From assembly GCA_946183415.1 (NCBI GenBank), contig CAMHAM010000003.1, forward strand, positions 84,581 through 148,580: DNA of 64,000 nt. The letters are read 5' to 3'. The notes under the pieces are model-generated. The model was not told the origin of the DNA and did no database searches. It was given only the letters and a program-made list of their open reading frames with translations. Of this stretch, positions 1-9,683 are shown in pieces. The DNA is from an uncultured Prevotella sp. (GTDB taxonomy: Bacteria > Bacteroidota > Bacteroidia > Bacteroidales > Bacteroidaceae). Each line of letters starts with the position of its first letter. Within the stretch, counting starts at the first letter, position 1. The translations under genes were made by a program, and so were the position numbers.

Positions 1-2
1 AT

Positions 3-479
3 GTGGATGGCATGCATATCCGTCTGCTCATCATCACCTTCTTCCTGCAGTTCTTCCCAGAACTGATCAAGAAAGGTCATGTCTATGTGCTTCAGACCCC
101 ATTGTTCCGTGTGCGTAACCGTCGTACGAAGATCAAGAACAAGAAGGTGATTGCCGAGGCTGATGCCAAGAGCGATAAAAAGGGCGATTTCATCACACGT
201 TACTGTTATAGCGACGAAGAGCGACAGACTGCCATCAACGAACTGGGACCTGATCCAGAAATAACACGTTTCAAAGGTCTTGGTGAGATTTCACCCGATG
301 AATTCGCTGGTTTTATCGGTCCTGACATCCGTCTGGAACAGGTGACGCTCCATAAGACCGACCAGGTGCAGAAACTCTTAGAATATTATATGGGCAAAAA
401 CACGATGGAACGCCAGAATTTTATCATTGATAATCTGGTAGTCGAGGAAGACCGCCCTGAAGAAGACATTTATGAATAG
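3..479 (+). CDS. parE: DNA topoisomerase IV subunit B (ParE), C-terminal part; gene begins before the window
   Basis: [36 protein letters not shown] and [13 protein letters not shown] motifs of type II topoisomerase B subunits. Confidence 0.88.
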   Translation: MDGMHIRLLIITFFLQFFPELIKKGHVYVLQTPLFRVRNRRTKIKNKKVIAEADAKSDKKGDFITRYCYSDEERQTAINELGPDPEITRFKGLGEISPDEFAGFIGPDIRLEQVTLHKTDQVQKLLEYYMGKNTMERQNFIIDNLVVEEDRPEEDIYE

Positions 480-2055
480 GAATAAGGTTGTTTTGACAGC
501 GTTGTTGTCGCTGTTCACCATTACTGCTTGGGCGCAGTTCAGAATTGCCCATAACGACGATACGCCTCTGCGTAAGCTCCAGTATGCTGAGATAGCCATC
601 TCTAACCTCTATGTCGACAGTGTCGATGAGAGTAAATTGGTGGAGGATGCCATTCGAGGCATGCTGAACAAGCTCGATCCTCACTCCAGCTACTCCACTC
701 CGAAAGAGGTCAAGGAATTGAATGAGCCGCTGAATGGCAATTTTGAGGGCATTGGTGTGCAGTTCAACATGATAGAAGACACGCTACTCGTCATCCAGCC
801 TGTGACTAACGGCCCTTCTGAGAAGGTTGGTATCATTGCAGGCGATCGTATCGTCTCTGTCAATGATACGGCGATAGCAGGTGTGAAGATGTCGAAAGAG
901 GAGATTATGAAGCGCTTGCGTGGTCCCAAGGGCACCAAGGTGAATCTTGGCATTGTACGTCATGGTATTCAGGATCGCCTGGTGTTCACCGTGGTTCGCG
1001 ATAAGATTCCTGTTAAGTCGGTGGATGCCAGCTATATGATTCGCCCGGGAATTGGATATATCCGTATCGGCAACTTCGGTGCTACGACTTACCATGAGTT
1101 CGTGGAGCGCCTCAATATGTTGAGGGAGGCAGGTATGGAGCATCTCATTCTCGATTTGCAGGAGAATGGTGGCGGCTATCTGAAGGCTGCCGTCGATATT
1201 GCCAACGAATTTCTGCAGAAAGGCGACTTGATTGTTTATACTGAGGGACGAAAGACGCCTCGAACGGAGTACACGGCCAATGGCAGCGGCAAATTCCAGA
1301 AAGGTAAGGTTGTTGTGCTCGTTGATGGCTATACGGCCTCTGCTGCAGAGATTGTCACGGGTGCCATTCAGGATCAGGACAGAGGAGTGGTCGTAGGACG
1401 TCGCACGTTTGGCAAGGGACTTGTACAGCGGCCAATCGATATGCCTGACGGATCAATGATCCGTCTCACGATTGCACATTATTATACTCCCTCAGGCCGC
1501 TGCATACAGAAACCTTATAAGAAAGGTGACAACAAGGACTATGCGATGGATATGGTGAATCGCCTGAAGAGTGGCGAGCTGACCAATGCTGACAGCATAC
1601 ACTTTGCTGACTCCTTGAAGTATGAGACGCTTCGTCAGCATCGTACCGTCTATGGCGGTGGTGGAATCATGCCTGATGAGTTCGTGCCGCTCGACACCAC
1701 GCTTTACACCAAGTTCCATCGCGAGCTGGCAGCCAAGAGTATCGTTATCCAGCAGAATCTCCGTTATGTCGATAACAATCGTAAAAATCTGACAGCCCGT
1801 TGGACAGACTTTGCCGACTTCAAGCAGCACTTCGAAGTGCCTCAGTCTTTGGTGGATGCCATCATTGCCGAAGGCGAGAAACAGCACATTAAACCTAAGG
1901 ATGAGGCTGAGCTCCAGAAGACCATTCCATACCTCTCTTTGCAGTTAAAAGCCTTGATAGCGCGTGATATCTGGGATATGAGCGAATACTTCTCCGTCTT
2001 CAACGAGCGTAGCGAGATTGTGAAGAAAGCACTCGAAGTCATTCAGCGACCTTGA
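472..2055 (+). CDS. S41 family carboxy-terminal processing peptidase with PDZ domain
   Basis: Signal peptide, PDZ region ([29 protein letters not shown]), [17 protein letters not shown] and [11 protein letters not shown] motifs. Confidence 0.92.
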   Translation: MNRNKVVLTALLSLFTITAWAQFRIAHNDDTPLRKLQYAEIAISNLYVDSVDESKLVEDAIRGMLNKLDPHSSYSTPKEVKELNEPLNGNFEGIGVQFNMIEDTLLVIQPVTNGPSEKVGIIAGDRIVSVNDTAIAGVKMSKEEIMKRLRGPKGTKVNLGIVRHGIQDRLVFTVVRDKIPVKSVDASYMIRPGIGYIRIGNFGATTYHEFVERLNMLREAGMEHLILDLQENGGGYLKAAVDIANEFLQKGDLIVYTEGRKTPRTEYTANGSGKFQKGKVVVLVDGYTASAAEIVTGAIQDQDRGVVVGRRTFGKGLVQRPIDMPDGSMIRLTIAHYYTPSGRCIQKPYKKGDNKDYAMDMVNRLKSGELTNADSIHFADSLKYETLRQHRTVYGGGGIMPDEFVPLDTTLYTKFHRELAAKSIVIQQNLRYVDNNRKNLTARWTDFADFKQHFEVPQSLVDAIIAEGEKQHIKPKDEAELQKTIPYLSLQLKALIARDIWDMSEYFSVFNERSEIVKKALEVIQRP

Positions 2056-2081
2056 GCAAATATAAAAATGATGGATCATCT

Positions 2082-3302
2082 TCAGAATCGCATTCCGAAG
2101 TTAACTTGCGCATCAGCCTCCCTGTTGTTTATCTCTGTGTCAGCATTGTTTCTGTATAGATACTGACGATAGTTAAGCAGGAAATTGAGCAGATAACGGT
2201 CGAAGCTGTAGCTGACAGCAAAACGCCCAAAAAAGTTGAATACAAAGCGGCTCTTGCCATTATCCACCGCGTCGTAATAGTGGGCATCATAATCGCTCCA
2301 GCGCAGGCGCTCTTCCTCTATTTGCTGAGCTCTGATAGCAGGGTCTGAGGATGTTCCAGCGTATTCGTATGAAGGGCTGTAGTCCTCGTACTTGTGTACC
2401 AGACTGTTCCAGATGGAAATCATAGGAATCACAGACAAGTGTATACACATTTTTCCGCCATTGATAGACCAGTTATATCCGTATCCTGGTCCGAAAGAGA
2501 GTTTCCAGTTGCGGAATATGTCTCGCTCGTGGTTGAACAGGTCATTGGCTCCGAACCGACTCTGGTAATAGTTACCCATCACAAACAGGCTACCAGCACT
2601 GCGTTTCTGGATCATGTCTCCGTAAGCACCTGCCGCAAGACTGAACCTCTTATTGTTGAATACATAATATCCTTCCACATAGAAAATCTTAAGATCCATT
2701 TTGCCAGCAGGAATAGTGGTTTCCTCTGTTACAGCTGGGGCATTCGTCTGGCTCTTCTCATTTTTTATCCATTGAAGCATTCCTTGGTTGTATGCGTCAT
2801 CCAGAACGCCATCCATATTCTTGAGCGACTTGTAGCGAATACGTGCGCCCCATACAGAGCCGTTCTTTGCAAGTCCGAAAGACATACTGTAGCGGTTACG
2901 GATAGGAATCGGAATTTCCAGACTTAAACCGCGCCAGTCTATACCCAACTCAATCTCTGTCTGGTAAGTGTGCATATCGGTCGCCATGTATTTCTTCTCA
3001 GCTATATTTGGTGGCATATACCGCGTGTCCAAAGGTATATACGCATTATCGATAGATACAGGAAAAGTCATATCATGTTGTTGGAAGTAACCGTAATATC
3101 CAAGATATACCATGCGACTCAACTTTGGTTTGCGAATGTAATTAGTATCAACACCTTCCTCCTGCCAACGGTCAAGCGTCTCATCTGCGGATTTCAGGAA
3201 CTTTCCTAATCCATGATCCCAAAAACTTCTTTTCTCCTGTGCAGAAGCGCACAGGAAGTTTGAAAACGCTAATATCAAAAATATAACAAGACGGATCATC
3301 AT
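2082..3302 (-). CDS. Secreted/outer-membrane protein of unknown function (DUF4421-like)
   Basis: Signal peptide, DTNYI motif near the N-terminus, beta-rich sequence ending in F. Confidence 0.55.
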   Translation of the reverse strand: MMIRLVIFLILAFSNFLCASAQEKRSFWDHGLGKFLKSADETLDRWQEEGVDTNYIRKPKLSRMVYLGYYGYFQQHDMTFPVSIDNAYIPLDTRYMPPNIAEKKYMATDMHTYQTEIELGIDWRGLSLEIPIPIRNRYSMSFGLAKNGSVWGARIRYKSLKNMDGVLDDAYNQGMLQWIKNEKSQTNAPAVTEETTIPAGKMDLKIFYVEGYYVFNNKRFSLAAGAYGDMIQKRSAGSLFVMGNYYQSRFGANDLFNHERDIFRNWKLSFGPGYGYNWSINGGKMCIHLSVIPMISIWNSLVHKYEDYSPSYEYAGTSSDPAIRAQQIEEERLRWSDYDAHYYDAVDNGKSRFVFNFFGRFAVSYSFDRYLLNFLLNYRQYLYRNNADTEINNREADAQVNFGMRF

Positions 3303-3371
3303 ATCATTTTCCTTTCAGCCACAAAAGTAGTTTTTTTTATCGAAACCACCAAACTTTAAGGCATAAAATTC

Positions 3372-5054
3372 CTATTTCGCCATCTGTCTGACTGGGAAGG
3401 TGAAGTAGGTATCAGGGAAGGGCTCGTCTTTCAGCGTGAAGTGCCACCACTCAGAGTCGAGAGCCTTGAAGCCGTGACGGAGCATCGCTTGGCGCAGAAT
3501 CATGCGGTTGGCAAACTGCTCTGGCGTGATGCTGCGACCCGTAGGCGACTTGTGGTTGTCGCCTGTATATTCGCCCGTTTCTGGATTCCCACAGAAATCT
3601 GGATGACTCTCAGGACCGAACCAGTCGAAAGTGCCTCCCATGTCGAGCTCTTTCTCCGTATCCATATCGAAAAGCGTCAGGTCGACAGTAGAGCCTCGTG
3701 TATGTCCGCTCTTCTCCATAATATAGTCCTGGTCGAAGAGCACAGACTTGTCGAGATCGGGATAGAAGTAGGTCTTCATCTTCGTGTTAGGGATGTCCTT
3801 CGACCAGCGGACAAAGTGGTCGACGCCCTTCTGAGGACGATAGGCGTCATAAATCTTCAGGCGATAACCCTGAGCCATCACATCGTCGCTCACAGCACGA
3901 AGGGCTTCAGCAGCCTTCTTCGTGAGGAGAGCCGTAGGTTCCTCATAGCCGTCGATACGTGTGCCCACGAAATTATAGGTGCCAAAATAACGGATTTCCA
4001 GGATGGCATCAGGCACTGCGTCCGTAAGGGTCACGAATTCAGAGGTTTCTATGGCAGCCTCCTTGAAGGCATCCATGATGGCCGTAGGCCGGTGGTTGCG
4101 GAAGGCTCCCAAGCGATAGTGGCCCTCAGCCTCTGGTGCCCAGTAGAACACACCCTCGCAATGTCCGTTTGTCTGCGTACGGGCAGCCTCGATAAAACGC
4201 TTCATCCACGCCTTCCCGTCGTCAGGACGATCGGCATCGTAGCCTGTCTCGACAATCATAAGGGGAGTCTGATAGGTTGCGTAAAGGGCATTGATGTTGT
4301 CGATGGCCTTCACGAGCGTCTCGTCTTCATCTTTCGTCAGTCCTGCATCGATATCCCAATAAGGATAGACACTCAGGCCGATCATGTCCCACTTCGCCCC
4401 ATATTTCTTCAATCCATCGAAGATGAAGTGATAACGGGCAGGATCGCATCCGCCGTCAAGATGAACGATACAGGCGGCGTCGGGATATACCGCCTTCACG
4501 GCATCATAGCCAGCCTGTGTCAGTCCGGCATACTGCTGCATATTCTCCTCAGCACGCCCCATGGGCCAGAGGAATCCGTGAGTCGTCTCATTGCCCACCT
4601 GCACCCACTTCACGTTGATCTGGTGGTCCTTCAAGAGTTGGAGGGTCTCACTCGTATGCTTTGCCAACGCCTGACACATCTGTTCGTAGCCCATCTGCTC
4701 CCAGGCCTTTGGTATGTTCTGCTTGCCAGGATCAGCCCACCAGTCGCTGTAATGGAAATCGATCATGATGGCCATTCCCTGTTCTTTAGCCCGAAGTGCC
4801 AGCTTCAGCACGTCCTCCTTGCTGCTGAAACCGCCCTTGGGATTCACCCAGACACGGAATCGGGCAGCATTCAGACCATATTCACGCATCAGAACAGTGT
4901 TCTCACGCGGTTCGTCCTGTGCGTTGTAGAGTTGCACACCATGGGCTTCAAGGCCAGAAGTGCCGCTGATATCAGCTCCCAGCCAGAACGTACCATTGGC
5001 CGACATCGGCCATGCTGTTACCAATATGGTAATCGCTAACAAAAATTTCTTCAT
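3372..5054 (-). CDS. Fusion protein: N-terminal GH53 endo-beta-1,4-galactanase + C-terminal VanX/DdpX-type D-Ala-D-Ala dipeptidase (M15D)
   Basis: N-terminus: GADISG, NAARFRVWVNP, DFHYSDWWADPGKQ, VQVGNET, IVETGYD. C-terminus: YDAYRPQ, SGHTRGSTVD (HxxxxxxD), EWWHF (ExxH). One uninterrupted ORF. Confidence 0.88.
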   Translation of the reverse strand: MKKFLLAITILVTAWPMSANGTFWLGADISGTSGLEAHGVQLYNAQDEPRENTVLMREYGLNAARFRVWVNPKGGFSSKEDVLKLALRAKEQGMAIMIDFHYSDWWADPGKQNIPKAWEQMGYEQMCQALAKHTSETLQLLKDHQINVKWVQVGNETTHGFLWPMGRAEENMQQYAGLTQAGYDAVKAVYPDAACIVHLDGGCDPARYHFIFDGLKKYGAKWDMIGLSVYPYWDIDAGLTKDEDETLVKAIDNINALYATYQTPLMIVETGYDADRPDDGKAWMKRFIEAARTQTNGHCEGVFYWAPEAEGHYRLGAFRNHRPTAIMDAFKEAAIETSEFVTLTDAVPDAILEIRYFGTYNFVGTRIDGYEEPTALLTKKAAEALRAVSDDVMAQGYRLKIYDAYRPQKGVDHFVRWSKDIPNTKMKTYFYPDLDKSVLFDQDYIMEKSGHTRGSTVDLTLFDMDTEKELDMGGTFDWFGPESHPDFCGNPETGEYTGDNHKSPTGRSITPEQFANRMILRQAMLRHGFKALDSEWWHFTLKDEPFPDTYFTFPVRQMAK

Positions 5055-5056
5055 AT

Positions 5057-6325
5057 CTAAAATTTATTTTTCTTGAGTCGTCCTGTCCAATCCTCGATGA
5101 ATGAAAGTATGATATAGGTAGCAAGACCGAAGATAATACCGTCGGTGATGCTGCCCGTGATGGGCATGAGCAGGATGCAGAGGAAGGCCGGCATGGCCTC
5201 CTTGGGCTGCGAGAGGCTGATGTGGCGCACGGAGCCAAAGAGCCGGAAACCGGCCACAACCAGCACGGGGGCTGTGGCGACGGCAGGAATGGCCAGGAAC
5301 AGCGGGGCGAAAAATATGCTCAGGGCAAAGCAGATGGCAATGACCAATGCTGTCAAGCCTGTGCGCCCACCTTCTGCCACACCTGTGGCACTCTCAACGT
5401 ATGTGGTCACCGTGCTGCATCCCAGACAAGCACCTCCCATGGTTCCGAATGCGTCACTGAGCATGATGCGCTGCATGTGGGGGATACGCCCGTTCTTACG
5501 GATATTGCCTGATGTTGCCATGATGCCGACAATGGTGCCAAGGCTGTCGAAGATGTCGAAGAAAAGCATTGTCAGCACACAGACCCAGAGGTCGGGCGAA
5601 AGCAAGTCGGCCCAAGAAAACTGACAGAGCAGCGGGGCCGGCGAGTCGGGGAGCGAGAACAGCCTGTCGGGCAATGTGGTTACGCCTAAAGGAATGCCCA
5701 CCAACGTGACGATAATGATGCTGAGCAGAAGTCCTCCCCGTAGCCGCATGGTAGCGAATGCCCCCGTGAGCACCAAACCCAGCAAAAAAAGCAGCGAGGA
5801 GGGACTGGTCAAGGTATTGATATGGTTGAATACAGTTCCTGTGTCAAGTATTCCACTGTTCTTCATACCTATCATTGCGATAAAGAAACCGATGCCGACA
5901 GCGATGGCATACTTCAGCGAGGCTGGCACCATGTCGAAGATGATATGTCGCATGTTGCTCACGCAAAGCAGGGCAAATAAAACCCCTTCGATGAACACGG
6001 CGGTAAGAGCGAACTGCCACGGGTAGCCCATCGAGAGGCAGACGGTCTCGATGAAGAACACGTTGAGCGAAAGACCTGGTGCCTGGCCAAATGGCTTGCG
6101 GGCTAGAAAGGCCATGAGCAGAGTGCCGACGATGGTGGCGAGGGCGGTGGCGGTGAATACGTTGTCGACGGGAAAACCAAGTTTGGCCATCGGGGAGAAC
6201 ATGGCGGGCAACAGGGCCAGGATATACGACATGGTGGCAAAGGTGGTGAGGCCTGCCAGCACTTCAGTCTTGAGATTGTCGCGCAGTGGCGAGAAACCTA
6301 CGAGGGAGAGAAGTCTTGTCTTCAT
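5057..6325 (-). CDS. NCS2 family nucleobase permease (AzgA/PbuG-like)
   Basis: EVLAGLTTFATMSYILALLPAMF, DIFDSLGTIVGI, CSTVTTYVESATGVAEGGRTGLTA motifs. Confidence 0.9.
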   Translation of the reverse strand: MKTRLLSLVGFSPLRDNLKTEVLAGLTTFATMSYILALLPAMFSPMAKLGFPVDNVFTATALATIVGTLLMAFLARKPFGQAPGLSLNVFFIETVCLSMGYPWQFALTAVFIEGVLFALLCVSNMRHIIFDMVPASLKYAIAVGIGFFIAMIGMKNSGILDTGTVFNHINTLTSPSSLLFLLGLVLTGAFATMRLRGGLLLSIIIVTLVGIPLGVTTLPDRLFSLPDSPAPLLCQFSWADLLSPDLWVCVLTMLFFDIFDSLGTIVGIMATSGNIRKNGRIPHMQRIMLSDAFGTMGGACLGCSTVTTYVESATGVAEGGRTGLTALVIAICFALSIFFAPLFLAIPAVATAPVLVVAGFRLFGSVRHISLSQPKEAMPAFLCILLMPITGSITDGIIFGLATYIILSFIEDWTGRLKKNKF

Positions 6326-6333
6326 TTACGATT

Positions 6334-8280
6334 TTACGATTTTAATGATATGGGAATGATGAAGTCGAACTTGGAGCCGCCAGTATAGTCTGGGTCAAGT
6401 GTGAGCGTGCCGCCAAGGCGCTCGGCTATCATACGGGCTACGGAGAGGCCGAGACCGGTGCCCTGAGCGAAGCTGTCGAGTTTGGCAAAGCGCTCAAAGA
6501 TGAAGTCGCGCTTGTCTTCTGGGATGCCCGGACCGGTGTCAGCAACAGAGAAATGCAGTTTGTCGCCTTCCTGGGCCAGCGAGAGGGTGATGCTGCCAAG
6601 GTGAGTGAACTTGGCAGCATTGTCGAGCAGACGGGCAAGGACGGTCTGTATCAGGTGTGGATATGTGCCGACCATCAGTTCGTCGGACACCTGGCAATGA
6701 TTTTCGAGCGATACGTCGGCCACTACCGACGGGCGGACAGTCTCCAGGGCCTGCGCCACAATGAGGGCGGGATAATAGTCCTCTGCCGGAGGCAGTTCAG
6801 TGCTGCTCTCCAGGTCGGAAATCTGGATAAGGTCGTCGAGGATGTTGGTCAGATGGAGCGTGCCTTCCTGGATATGCTGGCTGATTTCAAGCCGCTCTGC
6901 AGCAGGCAGTTCGATGTCGGGCATGGCGAGCACCTGCGTAAAGCCGCTGATATGGTTGAGGGGCGTGCGTATCTCGTGCGTCATGCTCTGGATGAAGGCT
7001 GTCTTTGCCTTCGATGCTGCCTCGGCACGGTCACGCTCTACGGAGAGTTGCTTGTTCTGTGCCACCACCACGTTGCGCTCGCGCTGCAACTGCTGGTTCT
7101 TGATTTCCAGCTGTCGGCTCCAGCGGCTGTTATAGACCAGGAAGACGAGTATGGCACAGATGCCCATAATCATGGCGATGCTGCCCGTGGTGAATCGCGA
7201 CCGCTGTTCGAGCTGAGCGTTGGCAGCCTGCAACTCGCTGACGGCGTACTGCTTGTTCAGATGGTTCAGCTGGTCGTGCTGGTCGATGGCTGAGAGTGAG
7301 TCTTTCAGCTCGTCGAGCCGGTGATACATTTTCAGAGCCTCCTCAAAACGGCCCGCCTTCTCCAGCACATTGGCACGTTCCTCAAGGGCTACAACCAAAT
7401 TGCTGCTATCTGTGTTTTTACTGGCCAACTCCAACAAATGGGCACTGTGTTTCAGAGCTTCGTCAGTACGTCCTTGGAACCTCGCCAGCTGACTGCGCTG
7501 CTGCGCTATGGTGATGAGGTTCAAGTCATTGTTGCCTGCAATGTTCTCATGGTAGGCTGCCGAGTCGATAGCCACCTCTGCCTGTTGATAGTTGCCTGTG
7601 GCCAGCAGATAGTCGGCAAGAACCGAATGGAAGGTGAAATGGAAATTGGCGTGGACTGTAGCCTCCGAATCACTAACGACGACTGGATAGCGATTCACAT
7701 CTGTCTGCCAGACTCTCAGCGTACTGTCTACAGCCGTATAGCGCTTTATCTTCAGCTGTTCCTGGCAGAGTGAATTATAGCAGTAGAACAGTTCGCCAGG
7801 CGTAGTCCCTTTAGGGAAGTAGCTGATGGCCTTCTTCAGGTTAGACACTGCATCTTGGCTGTTGCCGGCATGGGCATAGCCCACTCCCAGTGTCTTATAT
7901 GCCAGGAACTGCCCGAATCCCTCTTTTCGTTTCTCTGCCTCCTCCTGCATGCGGTGGGCTTCGTTTGTGGCCTTGTCAAACTGGTTGTCCCAGACGTAAG
8001 CCTCTGCCAGTACTGCCCAGATGTTGTAATACCACTGGCGCTGGTCGTGCTCGGCACAGACCTCCATGCTCCATGCCGCAAACCGTTCGAGCGAGTCGGT
8101 CTCGTTATTATTATAATAAGTAAGGGCCTGCTTCAGGAGGGCATAGCAGGAGTCGTTCCAGTTGGTGGAGGCATCTGAAGAGGCAGACTTGTTGCCTGTC
8201 CCATGCTGGCAGGACAAGAGCAGCGTCCCTGAGAGGGCTGCGAGAATCACGAAGAATGAGCGGATGCGCCTTTGAGTCAT
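6334..8280 (-). CDS. TPR-containing membrane sensor histidine kinase (lipoprotein-like N-terminus)
   Basis: TPR-like repeats, one TM, HisKA FIQSMTHEIRTPLNHI and HATPase DTGPGIPE/GTGLGLSVARMIAERLGG; start placed at MTQRRIRSF. Confidence 0.88.
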   Translation of the reverse strand: MTQRRIRSFFVILAALSGTLLLSCQHGTGNKSASSDASTNWNDSCYALLKQALTYYNNNETDSLERFAAWSMEVCAEHDQRQWYYNIWAVLAEAYVWDNQFDKATNEAHRMQEEAEKRKEGFGQFLAYKTLGVGYAHAGNSQDAVSNLKKAISYFPKGTTPGELFYCYNSLCQEQLKIKRYTAVDSTLRVWQTDVNRYPVVVSDSEATVHANFHFTFHSVLADYLLATGNYQQAEVAIDSAAYHENIAGNNDLNLITIAQQRSQLARFQGRTDEALKHSAHLLELASKNTDSSNLVVALEERANVLEKAGRFEEALKMYHRLDELKDSLSAIDQHDQLNHLNKQYAVSELQAANAQLEQRSRFTTGSIAMIMGICAILVFLVYNSRWSRQLEIKNQQLQRERNVVVAQNKQLSVERDRAEAASKAKTAFIQSMTHEIRTPLNHISGFTQVLAMPDIELPAAERLEISQHIQEGTLHLTNILDDLIQISDLESSTELPPAEDYYPALIVAQALETVRPSVVADVSLENHCQVSDELMVGTYPHLIQTVLARLLDNAAKFTHLGSITLSLAQEGDKLHFSVADTGPGIPEDKRDFIFERFAKLDSFAQGTGLGLSVARMIAERLGGTLTLDPDYTGGSKFDFIIPISLKS

Positions 8281-8432
8281 AACAGTCAGACAATACCTAT
8301 TGTGATATATTGGGTTTAAAATGCTCGCTATACTAAGTATATGCGTGCAAAGATACAACATTTTTGCAAATTACGGATGAATCTGGCAATTTTTTAGCAA
8401 TTCTTATTTATAAATTAAAGCTGCTAAAATTT

Positions 8433-8498
8433 GTCCCATGCCCTGGGACGGAATATCCCATGCCTTGGGACAAAGCGTCCCATGCCCTGGGACAAATA
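8433..8498. repeat. 22-bp period tandem array, 3 units of GTCCCATGCCCTGGGAC palindrome
   Basis: Palindrome starts at 8433, 8455 and 8477 (exact 22-bp spacing). Confidence 0.95.
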
Positions 8499-8610
8499 GT
8501 ATGCAACGAGATAAATACTCAATGTTTGCAGTGTATGCAAATTCTAAAAATAAAATTTCCCATACGACGGGCTTAATATCTCGGAAATTTTATCTAAATT
8601 TGCAGCAAAA

Positions 8611-9321
8611 ATGATGGCGAAACACTATACTGACCTGTTCATCGACTTCGATGACACGCTTTACGACACGCATGGCAATGCCGTGATTGCGCTGAAGGAA
8701 CTCTTCGAGGCTCTTCAGCTCGGCAGGTATTTCCCAGAGCCCGAACTTTTCTACGACGAATACTGGAAAACCAATATCGACCTCTGGACACGTTACTCGA
8801 AAGGAGAGATTACGCGCGACTACCTGATTGTAGAGCGATTCCGTCGTCCATTGAGCTTTGGAAAGGGGTTGGACCCTACTGAGGCATACTGTCTGAAGGC
8901 CAGCGATCTGTTCCTGGATTTCTGCGCTTCCAAACCAGGATTAGTGGAAGGAGCCCAAGAACTGGTAGACTATCTGAAGACAAAAGGCTATCGGATGCAC
9001 ATCTGCAGCAATGGTTTTCACGAGGTGCAGTATAAGAAACTGCGGGCTTGTGGACTTTACGGCCATTTCGACACCATCATCCTCAGCGAGGACGCTGGTG
9101 CCAACAAGCCTTCACAGCTATTCTTTGATTATGCCTTCCTGAAATCTGGGGCTAAGAAAGAGACAACCCTGATGATTGGCGATAACTTCAATACGGATAT
9201 CCTTGGTGCCAAGCGGGCAGGTCTTGATACTGCCTACTTCAACCGCTTCCCAGAATACCCAGCCACAGAACCCATCACTCTCGAAGTGACTGCCCTCAAC
9301 CAGCTGATGGATATCCTCTAA
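8611..9321 (+). CDS. YjjG family HAD hydrolase (noncanonical pyrimidine nucleotidase)
   Basis: DFDDTLYDTHGNA, ICSNGFHEVQYKKL, GDNFNTDILGAKRAGLDTAYFN. Confidence 0.88.
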   Translation: MMAKHYTDLFIDFDDTLYDTHGNAVIALKELFEALQLGRYFPEPELFYDEYWKTNIDLWTRYSKGEITRDYLIVERFRRPLSFGKGLDPTEAYCLKASDLFLDFCASKPGLVEGAQELVDYLKTKGYRMHICSNGFHEVQYKKLRACGLYGHFDTIILSEDAGANKPSQLFFDYAFLKSGAKKETTLMIGDNFNTDILGAKRAGLDTAYFNRFPEYPATEPITLEVTALNQLMDIL

Positions 9322-9394
9322 ATCTCACACACGAGAAAAGTCAGATTTCACTATACATCTCTACATTTTCTTTGTAAGCTGCCCGAGAGCGTTT

Positions 9395-9480
9395 GGAGGC
9401 TCAAAACGTGGTGAATGGAGGCTCCAAACATAGTGAATGGAGCCTCAAAACATAGTGAATGGAGTATCAAAATGAATACT
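9395..9480. repeat. 22-bp tandem direct repeat, about 4 units (GGAGSCTCMAAACATAGTGAAT)
   Basis: Units start at 9395, 9417, 9439 and 9461. Confidence 0.93.
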
Positions 9481-9683
9481 TTGAACCTTCACCTTTTCAC
9501 ATTATGAAGTAAACAACTAAATACCAGCTATTTAACTTGTATTTGTTTCGTATAAAACCTTCACCATCATTCACCTTCATTCACACTGAAGAGACAACAA
9601 ATTGAACAGAAAGCTGGGGGCGCAGTGGGGACTGGAACCTTTGCGTCCAATAAGTTACATTCCTTTTCATATTGTATATGACA

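Noticed and set aside
3441-5039. 532-aa plus-strand ORF antisense to the GH53-VanX gene
   Set aside because: Mirror ORF of a strongly coding minus-strand gene; no recognisable motifs, Leu/Arg/His-rich antisense composition.
9395-9480. Possible mini-CRISPR
   Set aside because: Repeats are contiguous 22-bp units with no unique spacers, no leader and no cas genes in the window.
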